From Myxococcales bacterium (GTDB taxonomy: Bacteria > Myxococcota_A > Polyangia > Polyangiales > Ga0077539): 64,000 nt of DNA. The notes beneath the pieces are model-generated. The model worked only from the letters and a program-made list of their open reading frames with translations, did not search any database and was not told the DNA's origin. A program made the translations under genes and the position numbers. The DNA lies in contig JAEUKI010000055.1 in assembly GCA_016793325.1 (NCBI GenBank), forward strand, positions 62,001-126,000, read 5' to 3'. Positions 7,278 to 16,316 of the stretch are shown piece after piece. Positions within the stretch are counted from its first letter, which is position 1, and each line of letters opens with the position of its first letter.

Positions 7278-9164
7278 TCAGCCCGCGCGCACGAGCTCGA
7301 CGATCGAAGCGCCGTACAGCTCGATGCGCGCAGGTCCGAGCCCGAAGATCCCAGGCAGCGCCGCGAGGCTCGTGGGCTTCTTTCGCACGATTTCGTGCAG
7401 CGTCTTGTCGAGCGCGATCACGTACGGAGGGTCCCCGCGGTCCTTCGCGGCCTTCGCGCGCCACTCTCGCAGCCGCTCGAAGAGCGCTTTGTCCCCGAGC
7501 GTCCACTGCGCGGCGTCGGGCGCGGAGCTCGCCTTCGATCGCCCCGCCGTTCGCTTCGCGCGCACGCGAGGAAGCCTGAAGCGCACGGCCTCCTTCGACG
7601 TCATCACCGTCCAACCGGCCTTCGTCACGAACGGCATCGGGTACTCGCCCGTCGACAGGTCGATCCACCCGGCCGCGAGCATCCCGCGCAAGAGCGCCAA
7701 CACCCAGTCCTGCGAGCGGTCCTTCAACAGTCCGAACGTGCTCAGCCCCGTGAAGCCGAAGCGCTGCGTCTTGGCGTTGTCGACGCCGCGGAGCATCTCG
7801 GAGATCGCGATCATCCCCGCGCGATTCTTCGCGCGCGCCACGGCCGAGAGCGCCATGCGTACGACCTCGCCTGCCTCCGCGCGCTCGCTGTCAGTGGGCT
7901 CGTCGAGCGACGCGCACACGTCGCAGTGACCGCAGCCTCCGAGGATCTCGCGCTCGTCGCCGAAGTATCGAAGCACGAAGTCGTGTCGGCACGTCCCGGC
8001 GTCGAGGTAGCGCAAGAGGTCTCGAAAGAGCCGCCAATTGCGCTGGATCGTGACTTCGTCCGCGCGCGATCCGTCCGAGGCGCTCTCGACGAGCCGACGG
8101 CGCAGCGCGATGTCGACGCCCGAGCAAAGAAGCAGCCCGTGCGCCTCGGCTCCGTCGCGCCCTGCGCGCCCCACTTCTTGGTAGTACGCCTCGATGCTCG
8201 CGGGCGGCTGCGCGTGAACCACCGCGCGAATGTCCGGTCGATCGATGCCCATCCCGAACGCGTTGGTCGCCACCACCACGTCGACGTCGCGCGCCGCGAA
8301 CCTGCGCGAGACGTTGGTGCGGACCGACGCGTCCAGGCCCGCGTGATACGCGGCGCTGTTGTACCCGAGGGCCGAGAGCTTGTGCGCGATCTTCTCGCTC
8401 TCTTTGCGGGTGGCGGCGTACACGATCGCGGCGCCGTGAGGCTTCGCGACGCTCCCGAGCCGCGCGCGAAGCTCGTCTTGCAAGAGCTTCATCGCCTCGG
8501 TGGGACCGTCCACCGAGCGCGCGGACAAGTGCAGATTGGGCCGCGCAAATCCACGGAGAATCTCGACCGCTCGCTCGGGCGGAAACCGCAGGCTCTCGCG
8601 GATGTCCCTGCGCACCTGCGGGGTCGCCGTGGCGGTGCACGCGAGGATGCGCGGGGGCCGGAGCTTCTCGAGCACCTCGCCGAGCCGCGCGTAGTCGGGA
8701 CGAAAATCATGGCCCCACTGCGAGATGCAGTGCGCTTCATCGATCGCGACGAGCGACGGACGGAGCCTCGCGAGCTGCTCGATCGCGCTGTCGAACGCGA
8801 GCCGCTCGGGCGAGACGTACACGAGCTTGAAGTGGCCCTGACGAAGCCCCGCTTCGCGCGATTGTCGAACGTCCGCGCTGAGCGTGCTCGCGAGGTACGT
8901 CGCAGAGATCCCGCGCGCTTGCAGGCCGCGGACCTGGTCCTCCATCAGCGCGACGAGCGGCGAGATCACCACGCACGTGCCCGGCAGGATTGTCGCGGGA
9001 AACTGATACGTGAGCGACTTGCCGCCGCCCGTCGGCGCGACCACCAGCACGCGCGACCCTTGTGGCAGCACTGCTTCGACGGCCTCGCGCTGCCAAGGGC
9101 GAAAGCTCTTCAACGCGAAGCGCTCTTGCAGCACGACTTCGAGCTCGGGGTGCAGCGCGGTCAT
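7278..9164 (-). CDS. recQ: ATP-dependent DNA helicase RecQ
   Basis: This 628-aa protein has full RecQ architecture: Walker A APTGGGKS (43-50), the DEAH box in IDEAHCISQWGHDFR, ACTATAT, and motif VI QEVGRAGRDG. A four-Cys zinc site follows (CRHDF then GGCGHCDVC, about 370-400), then a winged-helix region and a C-terminal HRDC-like domain (ALFERLREWR to ALPGIFGLG). It unwinds recombination and replication intermediates. ATG 9164 was preferred over ATGs at 9194 and 9242 because a GGTGAG ribosome-binding sequence lies 9 nt upstream. It is the last gene of a minus-strand run and starts 84 bp after the ABC permease stop. Confidence 0.95.
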   Translation of the reverse strand: MTALHPELEVVLQERFALKSFRPWQREAVEAVLPQGSRVLVVAPTGGGKSLTYQFPATILPGTCVVISPLVALMEDQVRGLQARGISATYLASTLSADVRQSREAGLRQGHFKLVYVSPERLAFDSAIEQLARLRPSLVAIDEAHCISQWGHDFRPDYARLGEVLEKLRPPRILACTATATPQVRRDIRESLRFPPERAVEILRGFARPNLHLSARSVDGPTEAMKLLQDELRARLGSVAKPHGAAIVYAATRKESEKIAHKLSALGYNSAAYHAGLDASVRTNVSRRFAARDVDVVVATNAFGMGIDRPDIRAVVHAQPPASIEAYYQEVGRAGRDGAEAHGLLLCSGVDIALRRRLVESASDGSRADEVTIQRNWRLFRDLLRYLDAGTCRHDFVLRYFGDEREILGGCGHCDVCASLDEPTDSERAEAGEVVRMALSAVARAKNRAGMIAISEMLRGVDNAKTQRFGFTGLSTFGLLKDRSQDWVLALLRGMLAAGWIDLSTGEYPMPFVTKAGWTVMTSKEAVRFRLPRVRAKRTAGRSKASSAPDAAQWTLGDKALFERLREWRAKAAKDRGDPPYVIALDKTLHEIVRKKPTSLAALPGIFGLGPARIELYGASIVELVRAG

Positions 9165-9248
9165 GACACTTTTCTCACCGGGGATTTCGTTCATAGCACC
9201 GGCGCGGGTGGTCACGAGAGAGCGCTCGATGTTGCGTGACATTGTCTG

Positions 9249-10001
9249 TCAACGCAGCAGACGTTCGAACGTCACCACGCGCAGCGCGACGTAGAGCGCC
9301 AGCGCAGCCGCTGCAAGAAAGATCGCCGCGAGGATCAAGACCGCGGGCGCGCCGGGCGGACCGAACGCGAGCACCCACACCGCGACGACCGTCGTCGGCC
9401 CGAGCAGCGCGCCGCCCATTTGATTCGCCGTTCGAAAGTCGCGCGCGAGCAGCGAGATCAAGAGCGCGCTCGCCGTCGAGTACAAAAGCGCCGCGACGAG
9501 CAGCGGAAAGAGCGACAGCGCGTAGCCCACCGACGCCATCTGCAAGCGCAGGACAACAGCGACGTCGAGCGCGAGCATCGCGGAGGTGACCGCGGTCGAC
9601 ATCGCGAGGATCACGCCGAGCTTCGCGGTGAGCACTTGGCGAATGGTCACGGGCAGCGCCGCGAGCAGCTCGAGCGTCCGCGACTCGCGCTCGGACACCA
9701 TCGTGTACGAAGCCGCGACCGCGGGGACGACCAGCCCGCCCATCGACACGAGCGACGCGAGCATGAAGCGCACGATCACCGACGAATCGCGCTCCATGCC
9801 CACGAGGCCGCGCGGCGGGTTGAAGTTCGCCGGGAGCACCGAGACCCAGCCCTTTTGATCGACGTCGACGAGCGTCGCCAAGAGCGACAGCGGCGCGAAC
9901 AAGAGCAAGAGCGATGGCAACAGCGTCGCCGTCGCGAGCGCGCTCTTCGACCGAAGGAGCTGCACGGTCTCTTTGCGCAAGAGCGTTCGAAACGCGCTCA
10001 C
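9249..10001 (-). CDS. ABC-2 type exporter permease
   Basis: This 250-aa protein has six hydrophobic helices and the ABC-2 family segment YTMVSERESRTLELLAALP (about residues 105-123), which is the usual contact region for the ATPase. GTG 10001 overlaps the stop of the ATPase gene (GTGA), so the pair is translationally coupled and forms an exporter or a membrane-remodelling ABC system. The substrate is unknown. A long extracytoplasmic loop lies between helices 1 and 2 (VDVDQKGWVSVLP onward). Confidence 0.88.
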   Translation of the reverse strand: MSAFRTLLRKETVQLLRSKSALATATLLPSLLLLFAPLSLLATLVDVDQKGWVSVLPANFNPPRGLVGMERDSSVIVRFMLASLVSMGGLVVPAVAASYTMVSERESRTLELLAALPVTIRQVLTAKLGVILAMSTAVTSAMLALDVAVVLRLQMASVGYALSLFPLLVAALLYSTASALLISLLARDFRTANQMGGALLGPTTVVAVWVLAFGPPGAPAVLILAAIFLAAAALALYVALRVVTFERLLR

Positions 10002-10960
10002 GACGAGAGCTCCTCGCCGTCGCGGTGAGCGTTGGTGTCCTGCGCCGTCGTCTGGACCGCTTTCAAGAACAGCTCCTCGAGGGTGGGCGGCGTCGCGACG
10101 CACTCGAACACCGAGAGGCCTTTGTCCACGAGCGCCTTCACGATCGGCGGGAGATTGGCCTCGGGATCGGTCGCGAGAAACACCGCGCGCGCTCCGTCGA
10201 CCCGCGCGTCGACGGCGAGCTCACGGAGCGCCTGCACCGCTGCCTCTGCCCCTTCGCGAACGCCGATCGCCGCGTGCGCTGGAGCGCGCCTTCGAAGCTC
10301 TTCGATCGAGTCGTCGAGCACGACTCTTCCGTCGCGGAGCACGACGACGTCGTCGCAGAGCGCCTCGGCCTCGGCGAGGTTGTGCGTACACAAGAGCGCT
10401 GTTCGCCCCGCGGTGGCCTCGCGCAGCATCGCGATGACCTCGCGCGCCGCGACGGGATCGAGCCCCACCGTCGGCTCATCGAGCACGATCAGGTCCGGTT
10501 CACAGAGGAGCGCCGCGGCGAGCGTGAGCCGTCGCTGCCAGCCGCCCGAGAGCTCGGCCATCGAGCGTCGCAGGTGCTTTCGCGTGAGCCCGAGTCGCTG
10601 CGCCGCGCGATCGACGTCGCCGCGCTCGTACACGCCGCGCACGAGCTCGAGATACTCGCGCGCCGTCAGGTCCCGATACATCCCGGGCAACTGCGGAACG
10701 ACGCCAACCCTCCGCCGCGACACGCCCCACGCGGGCTCCGTCGGCGTCGCGCCGAACACCCGCGCCTCGCCCGACGTCGGCGCGAGCGCGCCGGTGAGAA
10801 TGCGAATGAGCGTGGTTTTTCCCGCGCCGTTTGGGCCGAGAAGACACGCGCGCCGTCCGCTCTTCACGACGAAGCTCGCGCCGTCGAGCGCGGGCCTCGA
10901 GCGTGCGCCGAAGCGCTTGACCACCGCGCGCACGTCGATCGGGTGTGCTGCGTCTGTCAC
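9998..10960 (-). CDS. ABC transporter ATP-binding protein (ABC-2 exporter)
   Basis: This 320-aa protein has Walker A GPNGAGKT (42-49), the signature LSGGWQRRLTLA, Walker B LIVLDEPTVGLDP and the H-loop CTHNL. The last 100 residues are the regulatory extension common in DrrA/CcmA-type ATPases. GTG 10960 was chosen because the upstream frame reads only the translated repeat of the neighbouring lipoprotein gene. It begins 4 nt after that gene stops, so lipoprotein, ATPase and permease form one transcription unit. Confidence 0.9.
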   Translation of the reverse strand: MTDAAHPIDVRAVVKRFGARSRPALDGASFVVKSGRRACLLGPNGAGKTTLIRILTGALAPTSGEARVFGATPTEPAWGVSRRRVGVVPQLPGMYRDLTAREYLELVRGVYERGDVDRAAQRLGLTRKHLRRSMAELSGGWQRRLTLAAALLCEPDLIVLDEPTVGLDPVAAREVIAMLREATAGRTALLCTHNLAEAEALCDDVVVLRDGRVVLDDSIEELRRRAPAHAAIGVREGAEAAVQALRELAVDARVDGARAVFLATDPEANLPPIVKALVDKGLSVFECVATPPTLEELFLKAVQTTAQDTNAHRDGEELSS

Positions 10961-10964
10961 GCGA

Positions 10965-11582
10965 TCAACCGCCGCTCGTCCTCGCGTCGACCCCAGTGTC
11001 CGTGCGCGCATCGACGCCGGTGTCGCTTCGCGCATCGACGCCAGTATCGCTTCGCGCATCGACGCCCGAGTCCGTGCGCGCGTCGACCCCGGTGTCCGAC
11101 CGCGCGTCCGTGCCTGTGTCCGTTCGCGCGTCCGTGCCCGTATCACTTCGCGCATCGACGCCCGTATCCACAGGAACGCCCGTGTCCATCCGCACGCCCG
11201 AGTCTCCCGCGGGCTCGAGTCCGCAGATCTCCGCGTTGCGCGAGAGCGCCGCGCGAATCTCCACGCAGCCCATGGATCGAAGACAGCTCACCGCGGCCGC
11301 GGGCATCGTCGCCATCGTGCACCGCGCTGCGCAGAGCTCTCTCGCGAGCGGCGGAGGATCGCCGCACTCGGACAGCCGCAGCGTGCACCAATCCGCGCAC
11401 GAGGTCGGTTGAGCCCCGTCCGGCGGCTCGGTCGCGTCGAACGACGGCGCATCGAACGTAGGCTCGATCGCGTCGGGGCGCGGACGCGCGTCTCCGGTCG
11501 CCGAGTCGGTCTCGGTCATCGACGCCGGAGCGCACGACGCGATCGCCGCGAGGCTCGCAATGCAGGCAAAGAGTAGGCGCAT
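10965..11582 (-). CDS. lipoprotein with Cys-rich domain and C-terminal DTGVDAR repeats
   Basis: ATG 11582 gives a 205-aa lipoprotein (MRLLFACIASLAAIASC). A central domain with about eight Cys (CADWCTLRLSECGDPPP and following) resembles the small Cys-rich myxobacterial surface modules. The last 80 residues are nine or so imperfect DTGVDARS/TDTG units, a flexible acidic linker of a kind seen in several lipoproteins of this window. Unusually, the linker is C-terminal here, after the folded domain. It heads an operon with an ABC-2 exporter, so it may be an accessory surface protein of that system. Confidence 0.75.
   Translation of the reverse strand: MRLLFACIASLAAIASCAPASMTETDSATGDARPRPDAIEPTFDAPSFDATEPPDGAQPTSCADWCTLRLSECGDPPPLARELCAARCTMATMPAAAVSCLRSMGCVEIRAALSRNAEICGLEPAGDSGVRMDTGVPVDTGVDARSDTGTDARTDTGTDARSDTGVDARTDSGVDARSDTGVDARSDTGVDARTDTGVDARTSGG
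10977..11196 (-). repeat. in-frame tandem repeat encoding DTGVDAR units
   Basis: About nine imperfect 18-24-nt units alternate GTCGACGCGCG and GACACCGG-type blocks in the coding strand. The repeat preserves the reading frame, so copy number could change by slippage without breaking the lipoprotein gene. Confidence 0.75.
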
Positions 11583-11637
11583 GCTGCGAGGGCGAGCGTA
11601 CCGCAAAGCGCGCGGCGCCGTTCTATCCGAACGACGC

Positions 11638-12741
11638 CTATTCGCTCGCGGGAGGATCGCCCACGTAGCGCGAGGCGGGGCGCACGAGCCGACCGTGCGC
11701 TCGTTGTTCGGCGACGTGCGCGCACCAGCCCGCGATCCGTCCCGTCGCGAACAGCACGGTAAACGCCTCGCGATCGACGCCGAGCGTGTCGAGCAAGACC
11801 GCCGTGTAGAACTCGACGTTCGCGTGCAGCGGTCGTGTCGGATGCTTCGCGCGGAGGATCCCCTCGGCCGCGCGCTCGACAGCCCGAGCGAGCGCGAGCC
11901 GACCCGTGCGATGCCCTCCGTGATCGAGCGCCTCGATGGCGCGCTCGAACACCGCCGCGCGAGGGTCTCTCACGCGATAGATCCTGTGGCCCATGCCCAT
12001 GATGCGACGGCCCGAGGCGAGCTCGGCCTCGAGCCACGCGACCGCGTTTTCTTCGCGGCCGATCGCGTCGAGCATGTCGAGCACCGGACCGGGCGCCCCG
12101 CCGTGAAGCGGCCCTTCGAGCGCGCCCATCGCGGCGACGACGGAGCATCGGAGGTTCGCTCCCGTCGAAGCGACGACGCGCGCGGTGAAGGTCGACGCGT
12201 TCATCCCGTGGTCGCTCACGGTGCGGAGGTAGGCGTCGAGCGCGCTCGCTTCGGCGTCGGTGGCCCGTGTTCCGCGGAGCATACGCAAGAGGTCCGCGCT
12301 GTGCCCGAGCGTCGCGTCGGGGGCGATCGGCTCGATCCCCGCGCGCTTGCGAGCCCACGCCGCTGCGAAGACCGCCGCTGCGCCGGTGATCCGCGCGGGG
12401 TCTTCGAAGCTCTCGTCGAGCATCGAGAGCGCGCTGCGAACCGCCCCCATCCCGCCCTCGAGCGAGAGCGCTGGCGAAAAGCCTCGGACGAACTCGAACG
12501 CAGCCATGCGCCCCGCGGCGATCGCCCGCGCCGCCGTCGCGACAACGTCGGGCGAGGGGGCTCGTCCTTCGTTCCACAGCGTGGCCGCGAAGGCCTCGAA
12601 CGTCTTGCGATCACCGGGCGACTCGACGTCGCGCCCCGCGATCACCAGCCGACCCTTCGCGCCGTCGACGTCGCTCAGCCGCGTGTCCGCGAAGCAAACG
12701 TCGTCGAGGCCGCTGACTGACAAAGTTGTGCGTGTATTCAT
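11638..12741 (-). CDS. citrate synthase-family protein (citrate/methylcitrate synthase, CitA-like branch)
   Basis: This 367-aa protein aligns with the citrate synthase fold. The oxaloacetate and CoA-site His residues lie in DHGMNAST (His178) and PLHGGAPG (His213), and the Arg-rich HRIYRVRDPRA segment is present. The catalytic Asp of the NVDFY motif is Glu (ANVEFY, Glu310), a substitution I associate with the second citrate synthase paralogue of actinobacteria and relatives. The main TCA enzyme may therefore be elsewhere. ATG 12741 has GGGAG about 10 nt upstream and overlaps a rare AT-rich 16-mer. Rare codons cluster at the start. Confidence 0.85.
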   Translation of the reverse strand: MNTRTTLSVSGLDDVCFADTRLSDVDGAKGRLVIAGRDVESPGDRKTFEAFAATLWNEGRAPSPDVVATAARAIAAGRMAAFEFVRGFSPALSLEGGMGAVRSALSMLDESFEDPARITGAAAVFAAAWARKRAGIEPIAPDATLGHSADLLRMLRGTRATDAEASALDAYLRTVSDHGMNASTFTARVVASTGANLRCSVVAAMGALEGPLHGGAPGPVLDMLDAIGREENAVAWLEAELASGRRIMGMGHRIYRVRDPRAAVFERAIEALDHGGHRTGRLALARAVERAAEGILRAKHPTRPLHANVEFYTAVLLDTLGVDREAFTVLFATGRIAGWCAHVAEQRAHGRLVRPASRYVGDPPASE

Positions 12742-13106
12742 GATGTCCGTGCTCCCTTCGCGGCGCGCTGACGACCGCGATCGCCGCGTCTGTGCCGCTG
12801 TCCCGAGGCGCTCTCGCGGCCTCGTGAGGGCGATCGATGGGGCTCGGAGGGCTCGGTCGGCTACGTCGATTCGACAATCAACCCACCGCGCGAGGCCCCG
12901 CCGCACGAGGGCGAACCGACGGGTCAGCGCGGCCGTCGCAGCGGGCGTTTACTGAGTACGAAATCGAGTGAGCGGAGAATTTCCACTAGAGATTGTCGGC
13001 GAGATAGGTAAGGTCCGCGCTTCGCCGCGCGGGCGGGGCGTTGAATGCCCCGCGCGTTGGCGGCGAGTTTTCTGGTGACTCTCATCTGTTAGGAGACCTG
13101 TTCGAC
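12742..13106. other. 365-bp divergent intergenic region with one hairpin
   Basis: This region separates the citrate synthase gene (minus) from a lipoprotein gene (plus), so it must hold both promoters. The part 12955-13010 is AT-richer than its surroundings and is the likely promoter zone. A 7-bp stem, GCGGGGC paired with GCCCCGC (13033-13053) with a GTTGAAT loop, lies in the lipoprotein leader. An AGGAG ribosome-binding sequence is at 13091-13095. No gene is supported. Confidence 0.5.
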
Positions 13107-13640
13107 ATGCTCTCGATCCGCTCTGTCGCCCCCTTCGCGCTCTCTCTCGTCCTCGTCGCCTGCGGCGGAATGCAGCCGCTTCCCTCGGACGGCGGCAACG
13201 ACGCCCGCTCGGACACTGGCACCGGCGGCGGTGACTCTGGCCGTCCGGACACCGGCGTCTCGAGCGACCGCTGCTCGGCCGGCGAGATGAACGCCGTGTC
13301 GACCGTGGGCTGCAACGGCGGCTTCGCGATGGGCATGCCCGCGATGAACACCCCCGGCGGCGCGTGCATGGGCGGCGGCGAAGCCAACCCCATGGGATCG
13401 TGCCCCGCCAACCACGTCTGCACGGGCGACATGGGGATGAGCGGCGTCTGCTTGCCCACCTGCAACCCCGGTTCGACCTACGTGAGCACCGGCGGCTGCC
13501 CCACGGGCTTCCGCTGCTTCCAGCTCTCGGCCGGCGGCCTCTGCTTCCGCGACTGCAACGCCGCCAACGCGTGCCCCATGGGCCAGATGTGCGACCCCGA
13601 AGGCTCGTGCGTCGAGCCGGCGCCCATGATGAAGCACTGA
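13107..13640 (+). CDS. Cys-rich surface lipoprotein
   Basis: ATG 13107 follows AGGAG and starts a lipoprotein signal (LSIRSVAPFALSLVLVAC). The mature protein (177 aa in total) has a DARSDTGTGGGDSG linker, then a Gly/Met/Cys-rich region with about 14 Cys (CPANHVCTGDMGMSGVC, CNAANACPMGQMCDPEGSC). The spacing resembles the short disulfide modules common in myxobacterial outer-surface proteins. Met content is high (GMPAMNTPGGACMGGG), which could suit metal binding, but there is no direct evidence. It ends 74 bp from the convergent amidohydrolase gene. Confidence 0.75.
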   Translation: MLSIRSVAPFALSLVLVACGGMQPLPSDGGNDARSDTGTGGGDSGRPDTGVSSDRCSAGEMNAVSTVGCNGGFAMGMPAMNTPGGACMGGGEANPMGSCPANHVCTGDMGMSGVCLPTCNPGSTYVSTGGCPTGFRCFQLSAGGLCFRDCNAANACPMGQMCDPEGSCVEPAPMMKH

Positions 13641-13714
13641 GCCAACGGCACGATCAATCGAGTGGGGGGATGCGAGGGGGAACGACACGCGTCGCAGCAA
13701 CGCGGATCGCGTCG

Positions 13715-15544
13715 CTAACGCGCTTCTGCCTCCGCGCCGCGCTCGTCCTCTCTCACCACGCTCGGCGCGCTTCGCTCGCCTGCGCCCAAGAAGCGCCCGA
13801 ATCCGCGCTGCCGTCCCACTCCATCGACGACGCTCCCGTCGCGCACGGCGACGCGCCCGTTGACCATCACCATCGGGACCGTCGCGTCGTTGCGGCGCAC
13901 CATGCGCGTGTAGCCTCCGAACTCGTCGATCTTCGCCTCGTGCGTCTCGAGCAGCGTGTGATCGAGCCGCGCGGGGTCCACGACGACGATGTCCGCGCGC
14001 GTTCCCTCGGCGATCGCGCCGGCGTCGAGCCCGAGCCAATCTGCGATTTCGCCGGTCAATTTCTGCACCGCGCGCTCGATAGGCATGAAGTCCACCCCGT
14101 CGCGCTCGGCGTCGCGGGCCATCTTCAGCAGGCACAACCCGAAGTTGTAGAAGGCCATGTTGCGAAGGTGCGCGCCCGCGTCGCTGAAGCCGGGCTGCAC
14201 ATCGGGGTTGGCCATGATGTTGCGAAGGTGCTCGGGCCGATCGTTGGCGATGCGCGTGTACCAACGGAGCTTCTCTCCGTGCGCGATGCACAGGTCCAAG
14301 AAGCACTCGACTTCGTCTTGCTTGCGCTCGCGCGCGACCTCGCGAAACGTCCTGCCCACCAGCGACGCGTCTGGACACGCAACGATCCGCGTCGTCCCGA
14401 AATCCCGGTGATACACCCGCGGAACGACCATGCTCGTCCACTGTCGTCGAAACCACGAGCGGTATTTTTGTGTGCCGAGGAGCGCGCGCCGCTCGGCCAT
14501 CTCGCCGAGGTGCAGCGCCGCCGTTCCCGCGGAGAACTCTTCGAAGATCGGGGCGTCGAGCCCGTCGACGTACAGGTCGAACACCATCGGGAGCCCTTGC
14601 CACTTCACGTCACCGCCGAACGCTCTGTTGGTGACCCGCGTGAGCGCCGCGATGGCCTTGTAGACGAGGCGATTCGAGCGCACGTCCGCGAGCGAGACCA
14701 TCGACAACTTGAGCGGCGGGCGACCGCCGAGCGCCGCGCTCTCGGCCAGATAGAACAGCGTGTCGTACTTGGCCGAGATGTTGGGAATGCCCTGCAGCAC
14801 CCGTCGCTCGTCGCGCACGATCGCCGCGAGCGCGCGAAGCTCGTCCCATCGCGCGAAGGTCGACGGCAGCGGCTTCGAGCGAAAGCGCGACCCGCCGAGC
14901 TTGTCCCAACGATTGGTATTGATCGACAGACCCAGAAATCCTGCGTCGAGCCCCTCTTCGACGAGCCGCTTCATCGCCGCGAGCTCGTCGCGCGACGGTC
15001 GAACGTCGTCGCTCACCGACCGCTCGAGCCCCATCGCAAACGCGCGGACGTCCGAGTGCCCGACGAACGCGCTCACGTTGGGCCCGAGCGCGACGTCGTC
15101 GAAGTGCCGCCGGTAGCCGCGCAGGTCGCTCCATGATTTCACCCGCGAAAACAGCGGCAAAACGTGCTCGTACGGGATCCCTTCGACCCGCGTAAACATG
15201 TCCGCGATGTCTTCTGCGGATGACAGGGCCGTGCCGAGCGAGCAGCTCCCGAAGAGCACCGTGGTGTTTCCGTGGCGAAGCGACTCGCTGAGCGACGGAG
15301 CGACCTCGACCTCCGCGTCGTAGTGCGTGTGTACGTCGACGAAGCCGGGCATCACCCACTTTCCCGACACGTCGTGGACCTTCGTCGCGAGGCCGTCTTC
15401 GATGCGCGCGTCGATCGTTCGCACGACGCCGTCGCGAATCCCGATGTCCGCCACGCGAGGAGCGCTCCCGCGACCGTCGAACACCGTTCCTCCCCGCAGG
15501 ACACAATCGAACCGAGCGTCACTCGCGATGGTTTTGCCGGTCAT
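13715..15544 (-). CDS. amidohydrolase, N-acyl-D-amino-acid deacylase family
   Basis: This 609-aa protein starts at ATG 15544 and has the amidohydrolase-3 layout. An N-terminal beta-sandwich strand leads to the metal motif PGFVDVHTHYDAEVE. A second region, FVGHSDVRAFAMG, follows, then the late SDAGAHLRNMAFYNFG segment and a C-terminal GTRADIVVVDPARL strand. Related enzymes remove acyl groups from D-amino acids or act on cyclic amides. The substrate here is not certain. It is the last of three minus-strand genes (LuxR-type regulator, DUF4336, this) with gaps of 48 and 37 bp. Confidence 0.85.
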   Translation of the reverse strand: MTGKTIASDARFDCVLRGGTVFDGRGSAPRVADIGIRDGVVRTIDARIEDGLATKVHDVSGKWVMPGFVDVHTHYDAEVEVAPSLSESLRHGNTTVLFGSCSLGTALSSAEDIADMFTRVEGIPYEHVLPLFSRVKSWSDLRGYRRHFDDVALGPNVSAFVGHSDVRAFAMGLERSVSDDVRPSRDELAAMKRLVEEGLDAGFLGLSINTNRWDKLGGSRFRSKPLPSTFARWDELRALAAIVRDERRVLQGIPNISAKYDTLFYLAESAALGGRPPLKLSMVSLADVRSNRLVYKAIAALTRVTNRAFGGDVKWQGLPMVFDLYVDGLDAPIFEEFSAGTAALHLGEMAERRALLGTQKYRSWFRRQWTSMVVPRVYHRDFGTTRIVACPDASLVGRTFREVARERKQDEVECFLDLCIAHGEKLRWYTRIANDRPEHLRNIMANPDVQPGFSDAGAHLRNMAFYNFGLCLLKMARDAERDGVDFMPIERAVQKLTGEIADWLGLDAGAIAEGTRADIVVVDPARLDHTLLETHEAKIDEFGGYTRMVRRNDATVPMVMVNGRVAVRDGSVVDGVGRQRGFGRFLGAGERSAPSVVREDERGAEAEAR

Positions 15545-15581
15545 GCACGGGAGTATCGCACGAGACACCGTCGCGAGCGCC

Positions 15582-16268
15582 TCACTCGAGCCATCGATAC
15601 GCGCTCGCAAGCTGATCGCGCGCGTCCTCGACGATCGGCGCTCCGTGTCCGACGATCAACCGCTCGAATCGCAGCGCGAGCAGCTCGTCCACGCTCTCTC
15701 GTGCCGCGCGCCGATCACGAAACGCCGTCCACCGAATGATCCGACTGATGGCGACGCGATCGTAGAAGCCCGCGAGCTTCGCGTACGTTCGCGTCCATCC
15801 GTGCTCGGGTCGACCGATGTTGTGCACGATGTCGGCGCACACCGCCGACCCCGACGCCCGGTGCACGAGCACGGTCTCGACGAGCTCGAACCCGCGCACG
15901 CGAACCTCGTCGAACACGCCGTCGAACGCCGGCTCGCGCTCCAGGTCGTGCGCGCGATCGACGCGAACGCTCGGGTACTTCTTCGCGAGCTGACTCGGCG
16001 CGTGAACCTTCGCCTTCGGAAACGCCTTCGCCCACGGCTCGAGCCACAAGTGATGAAACGTGTTGGGCGCGTACAAGTGCCGCACTTCACCGAGCGCTTC
16101 GACCGCCGCGCGACGCTCGTCGGTCAGCGCGATCGGCGAGTGCACGAGCAATCCACCGTCGCCCATCGCGACGATCGTCATGTTGCTCTCGAGCTTCATC
16201 CCGAGAAACCGCACCGGGCCCGCCTCGACGATCACGCCTCGAGACACTTCGATCCGCTCGTTGGTCAT
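15582..16268 (-). CDS. DUF4336 (metallo-hydrolase-like) protein
   Basis: This 228-aa protein starts at ATG 16268. The sequence (MTIVAMGDGGLLVHSPIALTD near 30-50, HLYAPNTFHHLWLEPW near 65-80, and GHGAPI near the C-terminus) fits DUF4336, a family with the metallo-beta-lactamase fold. The canonical HxHxDH metal motif is replaced, so catalysis is doubtful. The position between a regulator and an amidohydrolase suggests a shared metabolic task. Confidence 0.75.
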   Translation of the reverse strand: MTNERIEVSRGVIVEAGPVRFLGMKLESNMTIVAMGDGGLLVHSPIALTDERRAAVEALGEVRHLYAPNTFHHLWLEPWAKAFPKAKVHAPSQLAKKYPSVRVDRAHDLEREPAFDGVFDEVRVRGFELVETVLVHRASGSAVCADIVHNIGRPEHGWTRTYAKLAGFYDRVAISRIIRWTAFRDRRAARESVDELLALRFERLIVGHGAPIVEDARDQLASAYRWLE

Positions 16269-16316
16269 GCAGCGTGGATCGCACACGCCCGCGCAGGACG
16301 CCCTGGTACGTTTGTA

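Noticed and set aside
6445..7929. A plus-strand frame running through the inverted repeats into recQ
   Set aside because: Both its ends are antisense or repeat sequence, and the two 69-nt arms give the same odd peptide on opposite strands, so it is not a gene.
10977..11196. Regular short repeats suggesting a CRISPR array
   Set aside because: The units are in frame with a lipoprotein and encode DTGVDAR repeats; there are no unique spacers of constant length and no cas genes nearby.
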